Source: Salipiger bermudensis HTCC2601 (GTDB lineage Bacteria > Pseudomonadota > Alphaproteobacteria > Rhodobacterales > Rhodobacteraceae). From it: a DNA stretch of 64,000 nt. Position numbers and translations under genes: made by a program. Shown one piece after another: positions 54,251 through 61,830 of this stretch. Within the stretch, counting starts at the first letter, position 1, and each line of letters opens with the position of its first letter. The DNA is taken from the NCBI RefSeq assembly GCF_000153725.1, contig NZ_DS022276.1:1452334-1516333 (forward strand), in the 5' to 3' direction. The notes beneath the pieces are model-generated. The model made no database searches, was not told where the DNA came from, and saw nothing but the letters and a program-made list of their open reading frames with translations.

Positions 54251-54871
54251 ATGCGCTGGATCGCCGCCGTTGCCGCCACCCTCGTCCTCGTCCTGCTGAT
54301 CGGGGGAACGTGGCTCTACACGCGCCAGAGCGCCGCGGCCGACCCGTTCGAGCCCTGCCGCTCCGGTGCCATCGCCGGTGGTGCCGGCCAGATCGGCGGC
54401 CCGTTCGAGCTGGTGAACGCGCAGGGCGAGACAGTGACCGACGAGGACGTGATCACCGAGCCGACGCTGCTTTATTTCGGCTACACCTTCTGCCCTGATG
54501 TCTGCCCGCTCGACACCGTGCGCAACGCCGAGGCGGTCGACCTGCTCGAGGCGCAGGGCAAGATGGTGACGCCGGTCTTCATCACCATCGACCCCGAGCG
54601 CGACACCCCCGAAGCGGTGGGCGATTTCGCACACAATGTGCACGAGCGGATGATCGGTCTCACCGGGTCGCCCGAGCAGATCCAGGCCGCGAGCCAGGCC
54701 TACCGGACCTACTACAAGAAGCAGGATGCCGAGGACGAGTTCTACCTCGTCGATCACTCGACCTTCACCTACCTCGTGCTCCCGGAACACGGCTTCGTCG
54801 AGTACTTCCGCCGCGACAAGTCGCCGGAGGACGTTGCGACGGCGGCGGCCTGCTTCATCGACCGGATGTAA
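54251..54871 (+). CDS. senC: SCO1/SenC/PrrC family copper protein
   Basis: A 206-residue membrane-anchored thioredoxin-fold protein that delivers copper to the CuA or CuB centre of cytochrome oxidase. One span (IAAVAATLVLVLLIGGTWLY) leads to the periplasmic domain with the copper pair FGYTFCPDVCPLD (Cys-x3-Cys) and the His ligand in VDHSTFTYLV. In Rhodobacter the homologue (senC/prrC) lies between regB and regA, exactly as here. It is divergent from regB over 84 bases and 81 bases ahead of regA. Confidence 0.94.
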   Translation: MRWIAAVAATLVLVLLIGGTWLYTRQSAAADPFEPCRSGAIAGGAGQIGGPFELVNAQGETVTDEDVITEPTLLYFGYTFCPDVCPLDTVRNAEAVDLLEAQGKMVTPVFITIDPERDTPEAVGDFAHNVHERMIGLTGSPEQIQAASQAYRTYYKKQDAEDEFYLVDHSTFTYLVLPEHGFVEYFRRDKSPEDVATAAACFIDRM

Positions 54872-54952
54872 CAACTGCGACAAGTCGGTTTGACCCTTCC
54901 CACCCCGCGGGATATTTAAATCAGTGGGATAAGTAGGGTTGAGGGAACGCAC

Positions 54953-55507
54953 GTGTCGGAACACAAGATCGAAGACCTTGGCGACGATCGCTCGCTGCTC
55001 CTTGTCGACGATGACGAGCCCTTCCTGAGGCGCCTCGCCAAGGCGATGGAAAAGCGCGGCTTCGAGGTCGAGACCGCCGACTCCGTCGCCGGCGGCCGCG
55101 CCATCGCCACCGCCCGCCCGCCGGCCTATGCGGTGGTTGACCTGCGGCTCGAGGACGGCAACGGGCTCGACGTGGTCGAGGTGCTGCGCGAACGCCGCCC
55201 CGACAGCCGCATCGTGGTGCTGACAGGCTATGGCGCCATCGCCACCGCGGTCGCCGCGGTCAAGATCGGCGCGACCGACTACCTTTCGAAGCCCGCCGAC
55301 GCCACCGACATCACCAATGCGCTGCTGTCCAAGGGCGACGATCTGCCGCCGCCGCCGGAAAACCCCATGAGCGCCGACCGGGTGCGCTGGGAGCACATCC
55401 AGCGGGTCTACGAGCTTTGCGACCGCAACGTCTCGGAAACCGCGCGCCGGCTCAACATGCACCGCCGCACCCTGCAGCGCATCCTCGCCAAGCGCTCGCC
55501 GCGCTGA
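54953..55507 (+). CDS. regA: Redox response regulator RegA/PrrA
   Basis: A 184-residue regulator of respiration, carbon and nitrogen fixation and, where present, photosynthesis genes. The receiver has acidic residues Asp19-Asp21, phosphoacceptor Asp63 in YAVVDLRLEDGNG and Lys in YLSKPAD. A proline linker (DLPPPPENP) leads to the Fis-type helix-turn-helix NVSETARRLNMHRRTLQRIL, which is nearly invariant in RegA proteins. The start is GTG 54953 behind GAGGGAA. It is the partner of RegB. Confidence 0.96.
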   Translation: MSEHKIEDLGDDRSLLLVDDDEPFLRRLAKAMEKRGFEVETADSVAGGRAIATARPPAYAVVDLRLEDGNGLDVVEVLRERRPDSRIVVLTGYGAIATAVAAVKIGATDYLSKPADATDITNALLSKGDDLPPPPENPMSADRVRWEHIQRVYELCDRNVSETARRLNMHRRTLQRILAKRSPR

Positions 55508-55549
55508 GCGATCTGCCTGCGCTGAGCTGTATCGCGGCCGGCGCCGCGC

Positions 55550-56035
55550 TCAGAGGTCGTAGCGCTTGAGCACCTTGTCGACGACCTGCCCGTTGGCCAT
55601 CACATAGCCGCGAATGGCGCCGTAATCCTCGAAGCCGCGGCTCTGGTAGTAGATCAGCCCCCCCTCGTTGTCGGCGCGGATCTCGGCATTGATCCATGTA
55701 TAGCCTGCGGCCCGCGCCGCCCGCGCGGTGGCCTCGAAGAGCTTCGAGCCGATGCCGAGGCCGGTCTTGCCGATGCGGGAGAAGGTGGCGATCTGGCCCA
55801 CGGTCTCGCCATGCTCGAGATGCGGCTCGATCCACTGGAACCCCATCAGCGCGCCCGCCGCATCCTCGGCCACGTGCCAGATCGAGCGCGGATCGGCCTC
55901 CATCCGGCTCAGCAGATCTTCGCGGCTGACCGGGTCGGTGATCGCGGTGGTGCCGCCGGCCTCGATGATCTCGTTGAGCATCTCGGCCATCTGGCGGGCA
56001 TCGAGCGGGGCGGCGCGGCGGGTGGTGATGGTCAT
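55550..56035 (-). CDS. GNAT family N-acetyltransferase
   Basis: A 161-residue acetyltransferase. The acetyl-CoA loop is SRIGKTGLGIGSKLFEATAR (R/Q-x2-G-x-G/A pattern) followed by AARAAGYTWINAEIRADN and YYQSRGFEDYGAIRGY, the usual last strands. ADPRSIWHVAEDAAGALMGF begins the core. It resembles phosphinothricin-type acetyltransferases only loosely; the substrate is unknown. It overlaps the next gene upstream (56032-56035) and forms a three-gene leftward group. Confidence 0.85.
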   Translation of the reverse strand: MTITTRRAAPLDARQMAEMLNEIIEAGGTTAITDPVSREDLLSRMEADPRSIWHVAEDAAGALMGFQWIEPHLEHGETVGQIATFSRIGKTGLGIGSKLFEATARAARAAGYTWINAEIRADNEGGLIYYQSRGFEDYGAIRGYVMANGQVVDKVLKRYDL

Positions 56036-56628
56036 GGCAGCTGCTCCAGAAGTTCGGCGTGGCGCGCGGTGAAGGCGTGGCGGGCCTCGACCGGCGGGCG
56101 CAGGTGAATGTCGAGCCCTTGCATCAGCGCATCGTCGGGCCGGCCGAAGAACTTTTTCGCCTCGGCCTCGGTGAACCCCGCGATCTGCGTCGCCTCCATG
56201 TAGGCCGAGACCATGTCGGCCTTCTTGATGCGTTTCTTGAGCGTCACCGGGCAGAGCGCCGGCAGGCCGAAGCGGATGTGGATCGCCGCCTCGAGCCGCT
56301 TGTCGAGCTCCTTGTATTCCGGCCCCACCGCCGCCTTCACCGGCGAGATCATGTCGCCGATGACGTATTCCGGCGCGTCATGCAGCAGGGCTGTGAGCTG
56401 CTGCGCGGGCGTGGCATTGGGGTACATGCGCGAGAACAGCGCCTCGACCAGCAGCGAGTGTTCGGCCACCGAATAGGGAAAGTCCCCCTCGGTCTGCCCG
56501 TTCCAGCGCGCCACGAAGGCGAGCCCGTGGGCGATGTCCTCGATTTCGATATCCACCGGCGTCGGGTCGAGCAGGTCGAGCCTGCGGCCCGAGAGCATCC
56601 GTTGCCATGCGCGGCTCTGTTTCGGCAT
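56032..56628 (-). CDS. HD domain phosphohydrolase, YfbR-like
   Basis: A 198-residue HD-fold protein. Metal ligands are visible in YSVAEHSLLVEALF (His), LTALLHDAPEYVIGDM (the HD pair) and a later Asp in RIKKADMVSAYMEAT. The layout matches YfbR-type 5'-deoxynucleotidases, which act on dNMPs, and the DISPV-type segment ISPVKAAVGPEYKELDKRLE fits that group. It starts with MPKQSRAWQRMLSGRRLDLL. It is the middle gene of the leftward trio and overlaps the GNAT gene by four bases. Confidence 0.85.
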   Translation of the reverse strand: MPKQSRAWQRMLSGRRLDLLDPTPVDIEIEDIAHGLAFVARWNGQTEGDFPYSVAEHSLLVEALFSRMYPNATPAQQLTALLHDAPEYVIGDMISPVKAAVGPEYKELDKRLEAAIHIRFGLPALCPVTLKKRIKKADMVSAYMEATQIAGFTEAEAKKFFGRPDDALMQGLDIHLRPPVEARHAFTARHAELLEQLP

Positions 56629-56631
56629 GAG

Positions 56632-57321
56632 TCAGACCTCCAGAGGGTCGCAGCTATAGACGTGGTTGCTGTGCAGCTTGCCGCGATGGGCATAGCCCAG
56701 CCCGCGGAAGGTGCGGCGAATCCAGGCCTCCTGCCGGAAATACTCCAGCACGAGGATCGGCTTCGAGCGGTGCACGATATGCCAGGCCCCGCGCAGCGCC
56801 TGCTTTTCATGGCCCTCGACATCGAGTTGCAGGATCGAAACCTTGCGCGTCAGAGGCACCGTATAGTCGAGCATCACCGCCGAAACAGACTCGATCCCGT
56901 CACCCGGCTCCTCGACGAAATGCGACAGCCCGCCGAGCGAGCGCCCCTCGGCGTCGCGGGTACGGAACAGCACCGCGCCATCGCGGTTCGACAGCGCGGC
57001 ATTGGTCAGCTCGACATTGGCGAGCCCGTTGAGCGCGACGGTCTTGCGCGCGGCGGCGAAATTGCCCGGGTTCGGCTCGAAGGCCCAGAGCTTGCGCCCC
57101 TCGGCCAGTCCGGTCGACAGCGCCGGCAGGAAATCCCCGAAGAAGGTTCCCGCGTGGATGATGTCGCCGTCGCCCGCGTGCTGCCGCATGAAGCGCAGCG
57201 TGTCCGGCTCGTAGGCGCGCCCGGCGATCACCGCGCGGGCGGCGGGCCGGTCCTCGAGCCCCTCGGGCACGCAGTAGCGCCCGTACTCGTTCGAGGGATA
57301 GACCCCACCGGCCTCGTCCAT
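56632..57321 (-). CDS. FkbM family methyltransferase
   Basis: A 229-residue SAM-dependent methyltransferase. [16 protein letters not shown] is the SAM loop, [20 protein letters not shown] and [15 protein letters not shown] are FkbM signatures, and [17 protein letters not shown] is the conserved strand with Asp and Glu. Substrates are usually sugars or polyketides; none is indicated here. ATG 57321 was chosen for a GGAG site nine bases upstream; the longer frame adds 13 basic residues. It ends three bases before the HD gene. Confidence 0.82.
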   Translation of the reverse strand: MDEAGGVYPSNEYGRYCVPEGLEDRPAARAVIAGRAYEPDTLRFMRQHAGDGDIIHAGTFFGDFLPALSTGLAEGRKLWAFEPNPGNFAAARKTVALNGLANVELTNAALSNRDGAVLFRTRDAEGRSLGGLSHFVEEPGDGIESVSAVMLDYTVPLTRKVSILQLDVEGHEKQALRGAWHIVHRSKPILVLEYFRQEAWIRRTFRGLGYAHRGKLHSNHVYSCDPLEV

Positions 57322-57463
57322 GTGCTGCGCTCCGCCTGCTGTCCGCTTTCGTCGCGGCATCGTTATGGTTCTATTGGTGCCAATTTCTGATCCACGTTGC
57401 CGGGCATTTCAAGGGATGCTACCTCCCCTCCAAACCCGTATTGCAGGATTGGAGCGCCGGAAC

Positions 57464-58849
57464 ATGGCTGAAGACTATATCGTCAAGGACATCGCGCTGG
57501 CCGAGTTCGGCCGCAAGGAACTGGATATCGCCGAGACCGAGATGCCGGGCCTGATGGCCTGCCGCGCCGAGTTCGGCGAAGAGCAGCCGCTCAAGGGCGC
57601 CCGGATCGTCGGCTCGCTGCACATGACGATCCAGACCGCCGTGCTGATCGAGACCCTTACCGCGCTGGGCGCCGATGTGCGCTGGGCGTCGTGCAACATC
57701 TTCTCGACGCAGGACCACGCCGCGGCAGCCATCGCCGCGGGCGGCACGCCGGTCTTTGCCGTCAAGGGCCAGACCCTGACCGAGCACTGGGATTACCTCG
57801 ACCGCTCGTTCCAGTTCCCCGAGGGTGCCAACATGATCCTCGACGATGGCGGCGACGCCACGCTCTACATCCTGCTGGGCGCGCGCGCCGAGGCGGGCGA
57901 GGATCTGGGCGTGCCGACCTCGGAAGAGGAAGAGGTCATCCACGCGCAGATCAAATCGCGCATGGAACAGAGCCCGGGCTGGTTCACCAAGACCCGCGAG
58001 GCGATCATGGGCGTCTCGGAAGAGACCACCACCGGCGTGCACCGTCTTTATGACCTGCAGAAGAAGGGCCTGCTGCCGTTCCCGGCGATCAACGTGAACG
58101 ACAGCGTCACCAAGTCGAAATTCGACAACAAGTACGGCTGCAAGGAATCCCTCGTCGACGGCATCCGGCGCGCCACCGACACCATGATGGCCGGCAAGGT
58201 CGCCGTGGTCTGCGGCTATGGCGACGTGGGCAAGGGCTCGGCGGCGTCGCTGCGCGGCGCAGGCGCCCGCGTCAAGGTCACCGAGGCCGACCCGATCTGC
58301 GCGCTGCAGGCGGCGATGGACGGCTTCGAGGTGGTCCTGCTGGAAGACGTCGTCTCGAGCGCCGACATCTTCATCACCACCACCGGCAACAAGGACGTGA
58401 TCCGCATCGAGCACATGCGCGAGATGAAGGACATGGCCATCGTCGGCAATATCGGCCACTTCGACAACGAGATCCAGGTCGCCTCGCTCAAGAACCACAA
58501 GTGGACCAACATCAAGGACCAGGTGGACATGATCGAGATGTCCTCGGGCGCCCGCATCATCCTGCTCTCCGAAGGCCGCCTGCTGAACCTCGGCAACGCC
58601 ACCGGCCACCCGAGCTTCGTGATGTCGGCCTCGTTCACCAACCAGGTGCTGGCGCAGATCGAGCTATTCAAGAACGGCGACCAGTACGAGAACAAGGTCT
58701 ACATCCTGCCCAAGCATCTCGACGAGAAGGTCGCGCGCCTGCACCTCGATCGCATTGGCGTGAAGCTGACCACGCTTTCGGCCGAGCAGGCCGCCTATAT
58801 CGGCGTGACACCGGAAGGCCCGTTCAAGCCGGAACACTACCGCTACTGA
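57464..58849 (+). CDS. ahcY: Adenosylhomocysteinase
   Basis: A 461-residue NAD-dependent enzyme that splits S-adenosylhomocysteine into adenosine and homocysteine, removing the inhibitor of methyltransferases. It shows [36 protein letters not shown], the catalytic [16 protein letters not shown], the NAD loop [17 protein letters not shown] and the C-terminal KPEHYRY that reaches the neighbouring subunit's NAD site. ATG 57464 follows GGAG. The 142-base leader shows no pattern I can match to a known SAH riboswitch. In R. capsulatus, ahcY lies next to regA-hvrA. Confidence 0.97.
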   Translation: MAEDYIVKDIALAEFGRKELDIAETEMPGLMACRAEFGEEQPLKGARIVGSLHMTIQTAVLIETLTALGADVRWASCNIFSTQDHAAAAIAAGGTPVFAVKGQTLTEHWDYLDRSFQFPEGANMILDDGGDATLYILLGARAEAGEDLGVPTSEEEEVIHAQIKSRMEQSPGWFTKTREAIMGVSEETTTGVHRLYDLQKKGLLPFPAINVNDSVTKSKFDNKYGCKESLVDGIRRATDTMMAGKVAVVCGYGDVGKGSAASLRGAGARVKVTEADPICALQAAMDGFEVVLLEDVVSSADIFITTTGNKDVIRIEHMREMKDMAIVGNIGHFDNEIQVASLKNHKWTNIKDQVDMIEMSSGARIILLSEGRLLNLGNATGHPSFVMSASFTNQVLAQIELFKNGDQYENKVYILPKHLDEKVARLHLDRIGVKLTTLSAEQAAYIGVTPEGPFKPEHYRY

Positions 58850-58885
58850 TCACCCGGCGGGCAGGTTTGCCCGTCCGAGACCCAG

Positions 58886-58920
58886 AGACGCCCCGCCACC
58901 CGTGCGGGGCGTCTTCTGTT
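58886..58920 (+). terminator. Intrinsic terminator after ahcY
   Basis: Eleven-base stem AGACGCCCCGC/GCGGGGCGTCT (58886-58896 and 58904-58914) with a 7-base loop, followed by TCTGTT. Confidence 0.8.
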
Positions 58921-58998
58921 CTGGCCCTTGCTTATTTGCGTGATAGATCAGGGACGTGTCGCATTGCGGCAGGAACAGAGACGGAAAGGACGGGGATC

Positions 58999-59967
58999 AT
59001 GCGGATCATCATTCACGGTGTCGGCGCCATCGGGGGCGTCGTCGGCGCGGCGCTGGTCGAAGCGGGCCAAGAGGTGCTGGGAATCGCGCGGGGCCGGATG
59101 CTCGAGGCGATCCGCGCGCGTGGCCTGACGATGATCTCGCCCAAGGGGCGCGTGACGGTCGATCTGCCCTGCGTGGCGACGCCTTCCGAGATCACGTTCC
59201 GCCCGGACGATGTCGTGCTGCTCTGCGTGAAGGGGCAGGACACCGAGTCGGCGCTGGCCGATCTGCGCGCCGCCGGCATGACTGATCAGCCGCTGTTCTG
59301 CCTGCAGAACGGCACCGCTAACGAGCGCACCGCGCTGCGCTATTTCCCCAATGTGCATGGCGTCACCGTGATGATGCCGGCGACCTATCTCGAGCCCGGC
59401 GAGGTCATCACCCACGGCGCGCCCTGTTACGGCCTGTTCGAGATCGGCCGCTACCCGCAAGGCTCTGACGCGGACGATGCGGCGCTGAAAGAGGCTCTGG
59501 ACAAGGCCAATATCGCCACCTTCGTCTCCGAGGCGGTGATGGAGGCGAAATACGGCAAGCTGTTGATGAACCTTGGCAACATCGTTGACGCCATGCTGCC
59601 GCTCGACGCCGACAAGCCGCGCTTCACCGACCGGCTGAAGGACGAGGCAAGGGCGGTGTTCAAAGCGTCGGGGATCGCGTGGCGCGACACCGGGCTCGAC
59701 GATCCGCGCCGAAAGGAATTCATGCAGATCACCGAGATCGACGGCACGCCGCGCTCGGGCAGCTCGACCCGTCAGAGCATCGCGCGCGGGGCCGGCAGCG
59801 TCGAGACCGACTACCTCAACGGCGAGGTGGCGCTGCTGGGCCGACTGCACGGGCAGGATGCCCCGCTGAACGCTCGGATGACCGAACTGGCCGCGCGCAT
59901 GATCGCCGGCGGTAAGGGGGCCGGCGAGATGTCGGAAGACGAGATGGAGCAGGTCTTTTCGGCCTGA
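58999..59967 (+). CDS. Ketopantoate reductase family oxidoreductase (ApbA/PanE-like)
   Basis: A 322-residue NAD(P)-dependent protein. The Rossmann loop IHGVGAIGGVVGAALVEAGQ starts the protein, CLQNGTANERTALRYFP and a catalytic Lys in AKYGKLLMNLGNIVDAML follow, and the C-terminal helical domain has GSSTRQSIARGAGSVETDYLN, typical of PanE. It may make pantoate for CoA, but many paralogues act on other oxo acids, and no panB or panC is near. ATG 58999 follows GGGGA. It stands alone after the ahcY terminator. Confidence 0.82.
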   Translation: MRIIIHGVGAIGGVVGAALVEAGQEVLGIARGRMLEAIRARGLTMISPKGRVTVDLPCVATPSEITFRPDDVVLLCVKGQDTESALADLRAAGMTDQPLFCLQNGTANERTALRYFPNVHGVTVMMPATYLEPGEVITHGAPCYGLFEIGRYPQGSDADDAALKEALDKANIATFVSEAVMEAKYGKLLMNLGNIVDAMLPLDADKPRFTDRLKDEARAVFKASGIAWRDTGLDDPRRKEFMQITEIDGTPRSGSSTRQSIARGAGSVETDYLNGEVALLGRLHGQDAPLNARMTELAARMIAGGKGAGEMSEDEMEQVFSA

Positions 59968-59977
59968 GCGGCGCGTC

Positions 59978-60000
59978 AGGCTCTCGCCAAAGGAGAGCCT
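59978..60000 (+). terminator. Hairpin after the ketopantoate-reductase-like gene
   Basis: AGGCTCTC/GAGAGCCT (59978-59985 and 59993-60000) with a 7-base loop and no strong T run. It is a probable stop for the gene on its left. Confidence 0.5.
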
Positions 60001-60028
60001 TGGTGAAAATTAATGGCGCAATATGAGG

Positions 60029-60050
60029 GGTTTGGCGTCGTTACCAAACC
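60029..60050. promoter_or_regulatory. Dyad upstream of the phytase-like gene
   Basis: GGTTTGG (60029-60035) and CCAAACC (60044-60050) around 8 bases, 77 bases before the gene start. It is a possible operator; no regulator is known. Confidence 0.3.
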
Positions 60051-60126
60051 GACACCGGACGGCCATGTTCGCGTTACCAGAGGTCGGTAGCTCGGGCGCA
60101 TTCATACACTCATAAGGATGTGAAGA

Positions 60127-61476
60127 ATGCGCCTTTCGCTTTCCGTTCTCGCGCTGGCCGGTGTGCTGGCCGCCCCCGTCATCGCCGAAGAGAGCTTCCC
60201 CGCGACCCTCGCCGGCCACGCCTACCTGCCGGCCCTGTCGCTGGTCGAGCCGCCGGCGGATGCGCCGCGCGACCTGTGGATCTCGGGCAAGTACACCTCG
60301 GGCGCCCGCAACGATCAGCCGATGACCGTCATGGGCAACACGGGCGGAAATTACGGCGCACATGACACCGGCATCTCGCTGCCGTTCATCGGCCAGCCGG
60401 TGCAGGGCATGTCGGGCTTTGCCATGACCCGTGCCGAGGATGGCAGCTGGTACACGCTCACCGACAACGGCTTCGGCTCGAAGCGCAACTCGCCTGACGC
60501 GATGCTGTTCTTCCACAAGATGGCACCGGATTTCGACAACGGCACCGTCGAGCGCCGCGAGACCGTGTTCCTCAGCGACCCCGACGGCAAGGTCCCGTTC
60601 CGCATCGCCTATGAGGGCACCGAGACCCGCTACCTGACCGGCGCCGATTTCGACCTCGAGTCGATCCAGGTGCTGGGCGACGAGGTGTTCATCGGCGACG
60701 AATTCGGCCCCTACATCATCCGCGCCACGCTCGACGGCGTGGTCAAGGAGGTCTACGCCACCGAGTTTGACGGAAAGACCCTGACTGGCCCCGACACCTA
60801 CAGCGTCTACGTTCCCGCCACCGCTGGCACCGACTACCAGGTGCAGCGCTCGGGCGGTTACGAGGGCATGGCGCTGCAGCCGGGCACCGACATGCTCTGG
60901 GCGATGCTCGAGAAGCCGATCCTGCTTGAAGGCGGCGAGACCGAGGGCCCGTTCCTGCGCGTCATCCAGTTCGACCCGAAAGCGGGCGAATGGACCGGCG
61001 AGAGCGTGAAGTTCGCGCTGGCCGAGGGCGCCACCGCGATCGGCGACTTCAACTTCATCGACGAGACCCGCGCGCTGGTCATCGAGCGCGACAATGGCGA
61101 GGGCGACGCCGCGAATGCCTGCGCCGAGGGCGCGACCGACACCTCCGACTGCTACCCGAACCCGGCGCAGGTCAAGAACGTGGTGCTGGTCGACATGTCC
61201 GACACCGACGAGGATGGCTACATCCGCCGCATCGGCCATATCGATCTGCTCGACATCGCCGATCCCGATGGCGTCGCGATCGAAGGGCTGTCGCCGGCGG
61301 AGGGCAGCTTTACCTTCCCGTTCTTCACCATCGAGGATGTCGCCCGCGTCGACGAGACCCACATCATGGTCGCCAACGACAACAACCTGCCCTTCTCGGG
61401 CGGCCGTGTGCCCGGTGAAGCCGCCCATAACGAGTTCATCCTGCTGTCGGTGCCGGAGCTTCTGGGCGCCGAGTAA
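60127..61476 (+). CDS. Secreted esterase-like phytase-family protein
   Basis: A 449-residue exported protein with a signal peptide (LSVLALAGVLAAPVIAEES, cut after VIA). The body is a beta-propeller-like domain of the 'esterase-like activity of phytase' family: YTLTDNGFGSKRNSPDAMLF, DLESIQVLGDEVFIGDEFGP, GGYEGMALQPGTDMLWAMLE, ALVIERDNGEGDAA and EGLSPAEGSFTFPFFTIEDV. Glu and Asp clusters suggest metal binding. It likely cleaves phosphate esters in the periplasm or outside; the substrate is unproven. A TonB-dependent receptor gene follows at 354 bases, which may import its product or a different ligand. Confidence 0.88.
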   Translation: MRLSLSVLALAGVLAAPVIAEESFPATLAGHAYLPALSLVEPPADAPRDLWISGKYTSGARNDQPMTVMGNTGGNYGAHDTGISLPFIGQPVQGMSGFAMTRAEDGSWYTLTDNGFGSKRNSPDAMLFFHKMAPDFDNGTVERRETVFLSDPDGKVPFRIAYEGTETRYLTGADFDLESIQVLGDEVFIGDEFGPYIIRATLDGVVKEVYATEFDGKTLTGPDTYSVYVPATAGTDYQVQRSGGYEGMALQPGTDMLWAMLEKPILLEGGETEGPFLRVIQFDPKAGEWTGESVKFALAEGATAIGDFNFIDETRALVIERDNGEGDAANACAEGATDTSDCYPNPAQVKNVVLVDMSDTDEDGYIRRIGHIDLLDIADPDGVAIEGLSPAEGSFTFPFFTIEDVARVDETHIMVANDNNLPFSGGRVPGEAAHNEFILLSVPELLGAE

Positions 61477-61498
61477 GCGGTCCGCCACCCGATCGGCG

Positions 61499-61522
61499 AG
61501 CGGGCGCCTGCGGGCGCCCGCT
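61499..61522 (+). terminator. Hairpin after the phytase-like gene
   Basis: Ten-base stem AGCGGGCGCC/GGCGCCCGCT (61499-61508 and 61513-61522) with a TGCG loop and a weak TCGCGTTT tail. Confidence 0.6.
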
Positions 61523-61605
61523 TCGCGTTTCAGGCCGTCACGCCTCCGGACGCGCGCGGGTTGCACGCGTCGGGATCGTCGAGGCCTTATTCCCGAGTAA
61601 ATTAC

Positions 61606-61634
61606 TTGACAATTGCCACGCGGAGCCGCTAGGG
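61606..61634 (+). promoter_or_regulatory. Candidate promoter of the TonB receptor gene
   Basis: A perfect TTGACA (61606-61611) is followed after 17 bases by CTAGGG (61629-61634), a poor -10 box, within the only A/T-rich patch of the gap. It is 197 bases upstream of the start. Confidence 0.35.
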
Positions 61635-61694
61635 CAAGCGCAGGCGCCAGCTGAAACAAATCGGACGTCCCTCTGTCCGCCGTTTCGCCAGCCA

Positions 61695-61713
61695 GTTTTC
61701 CTATTTCGAAAAC
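61695..61713. promoter_or_regulatory. Dyad upstream of the TonB receptor gene
   Basis: GTTTTC (61695-61700) and GAAAAC (61708-61713) around CTATTTC. It does not match Fur, Irr or RirA boxes as I know them, but its location fits an operator for the receptor gene. Confidence 0.3.
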
Positions 61714-61830
61714 CACATCGGTCATCCGCGCTTCGACCCGCTACAGGCGGTCGTTTCGCGTAGGGCCGTCCGGTCGGTTCGACTGCCGAGGCAGCCGCGC
61801 CGGTCCGGGGCAGGGACAAGGACGGACACA

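Larger units (their letters stand above)
61477..61830. other. 354-base gene-free gap before the TonB receptor gene
   Basis: Holds a hairpin just after the phytase-like gene (61499-61522), a candidate promoter (61606-61634), a dyad (61695-61713) and a GC-rich leader of more than 100 bases. No open frame is plausible on either strand. Confidence 0.7.

Noticed and set aside
54907..54921. CGCGGGATATTT as a further copy of the dispersed repeat upstream of regA
   Set aside because: Only the short GGGATATTT core matches, without the GGCCAGAAG tail or a G/C stem; probably chance.
57361..57463. Possible SAH riboswitch before ahcY
   Set aside because: The leader lacks the conserved SAH riboswitch core as I know it; only a short GCATTT-AAGGGATGC pairing is visible.
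60010..61725. Long leftward open frame opposite the phytase-like gene
   Set aside because: Antisense shadow; the plus-strand gene has a signal peptide and family motifs.
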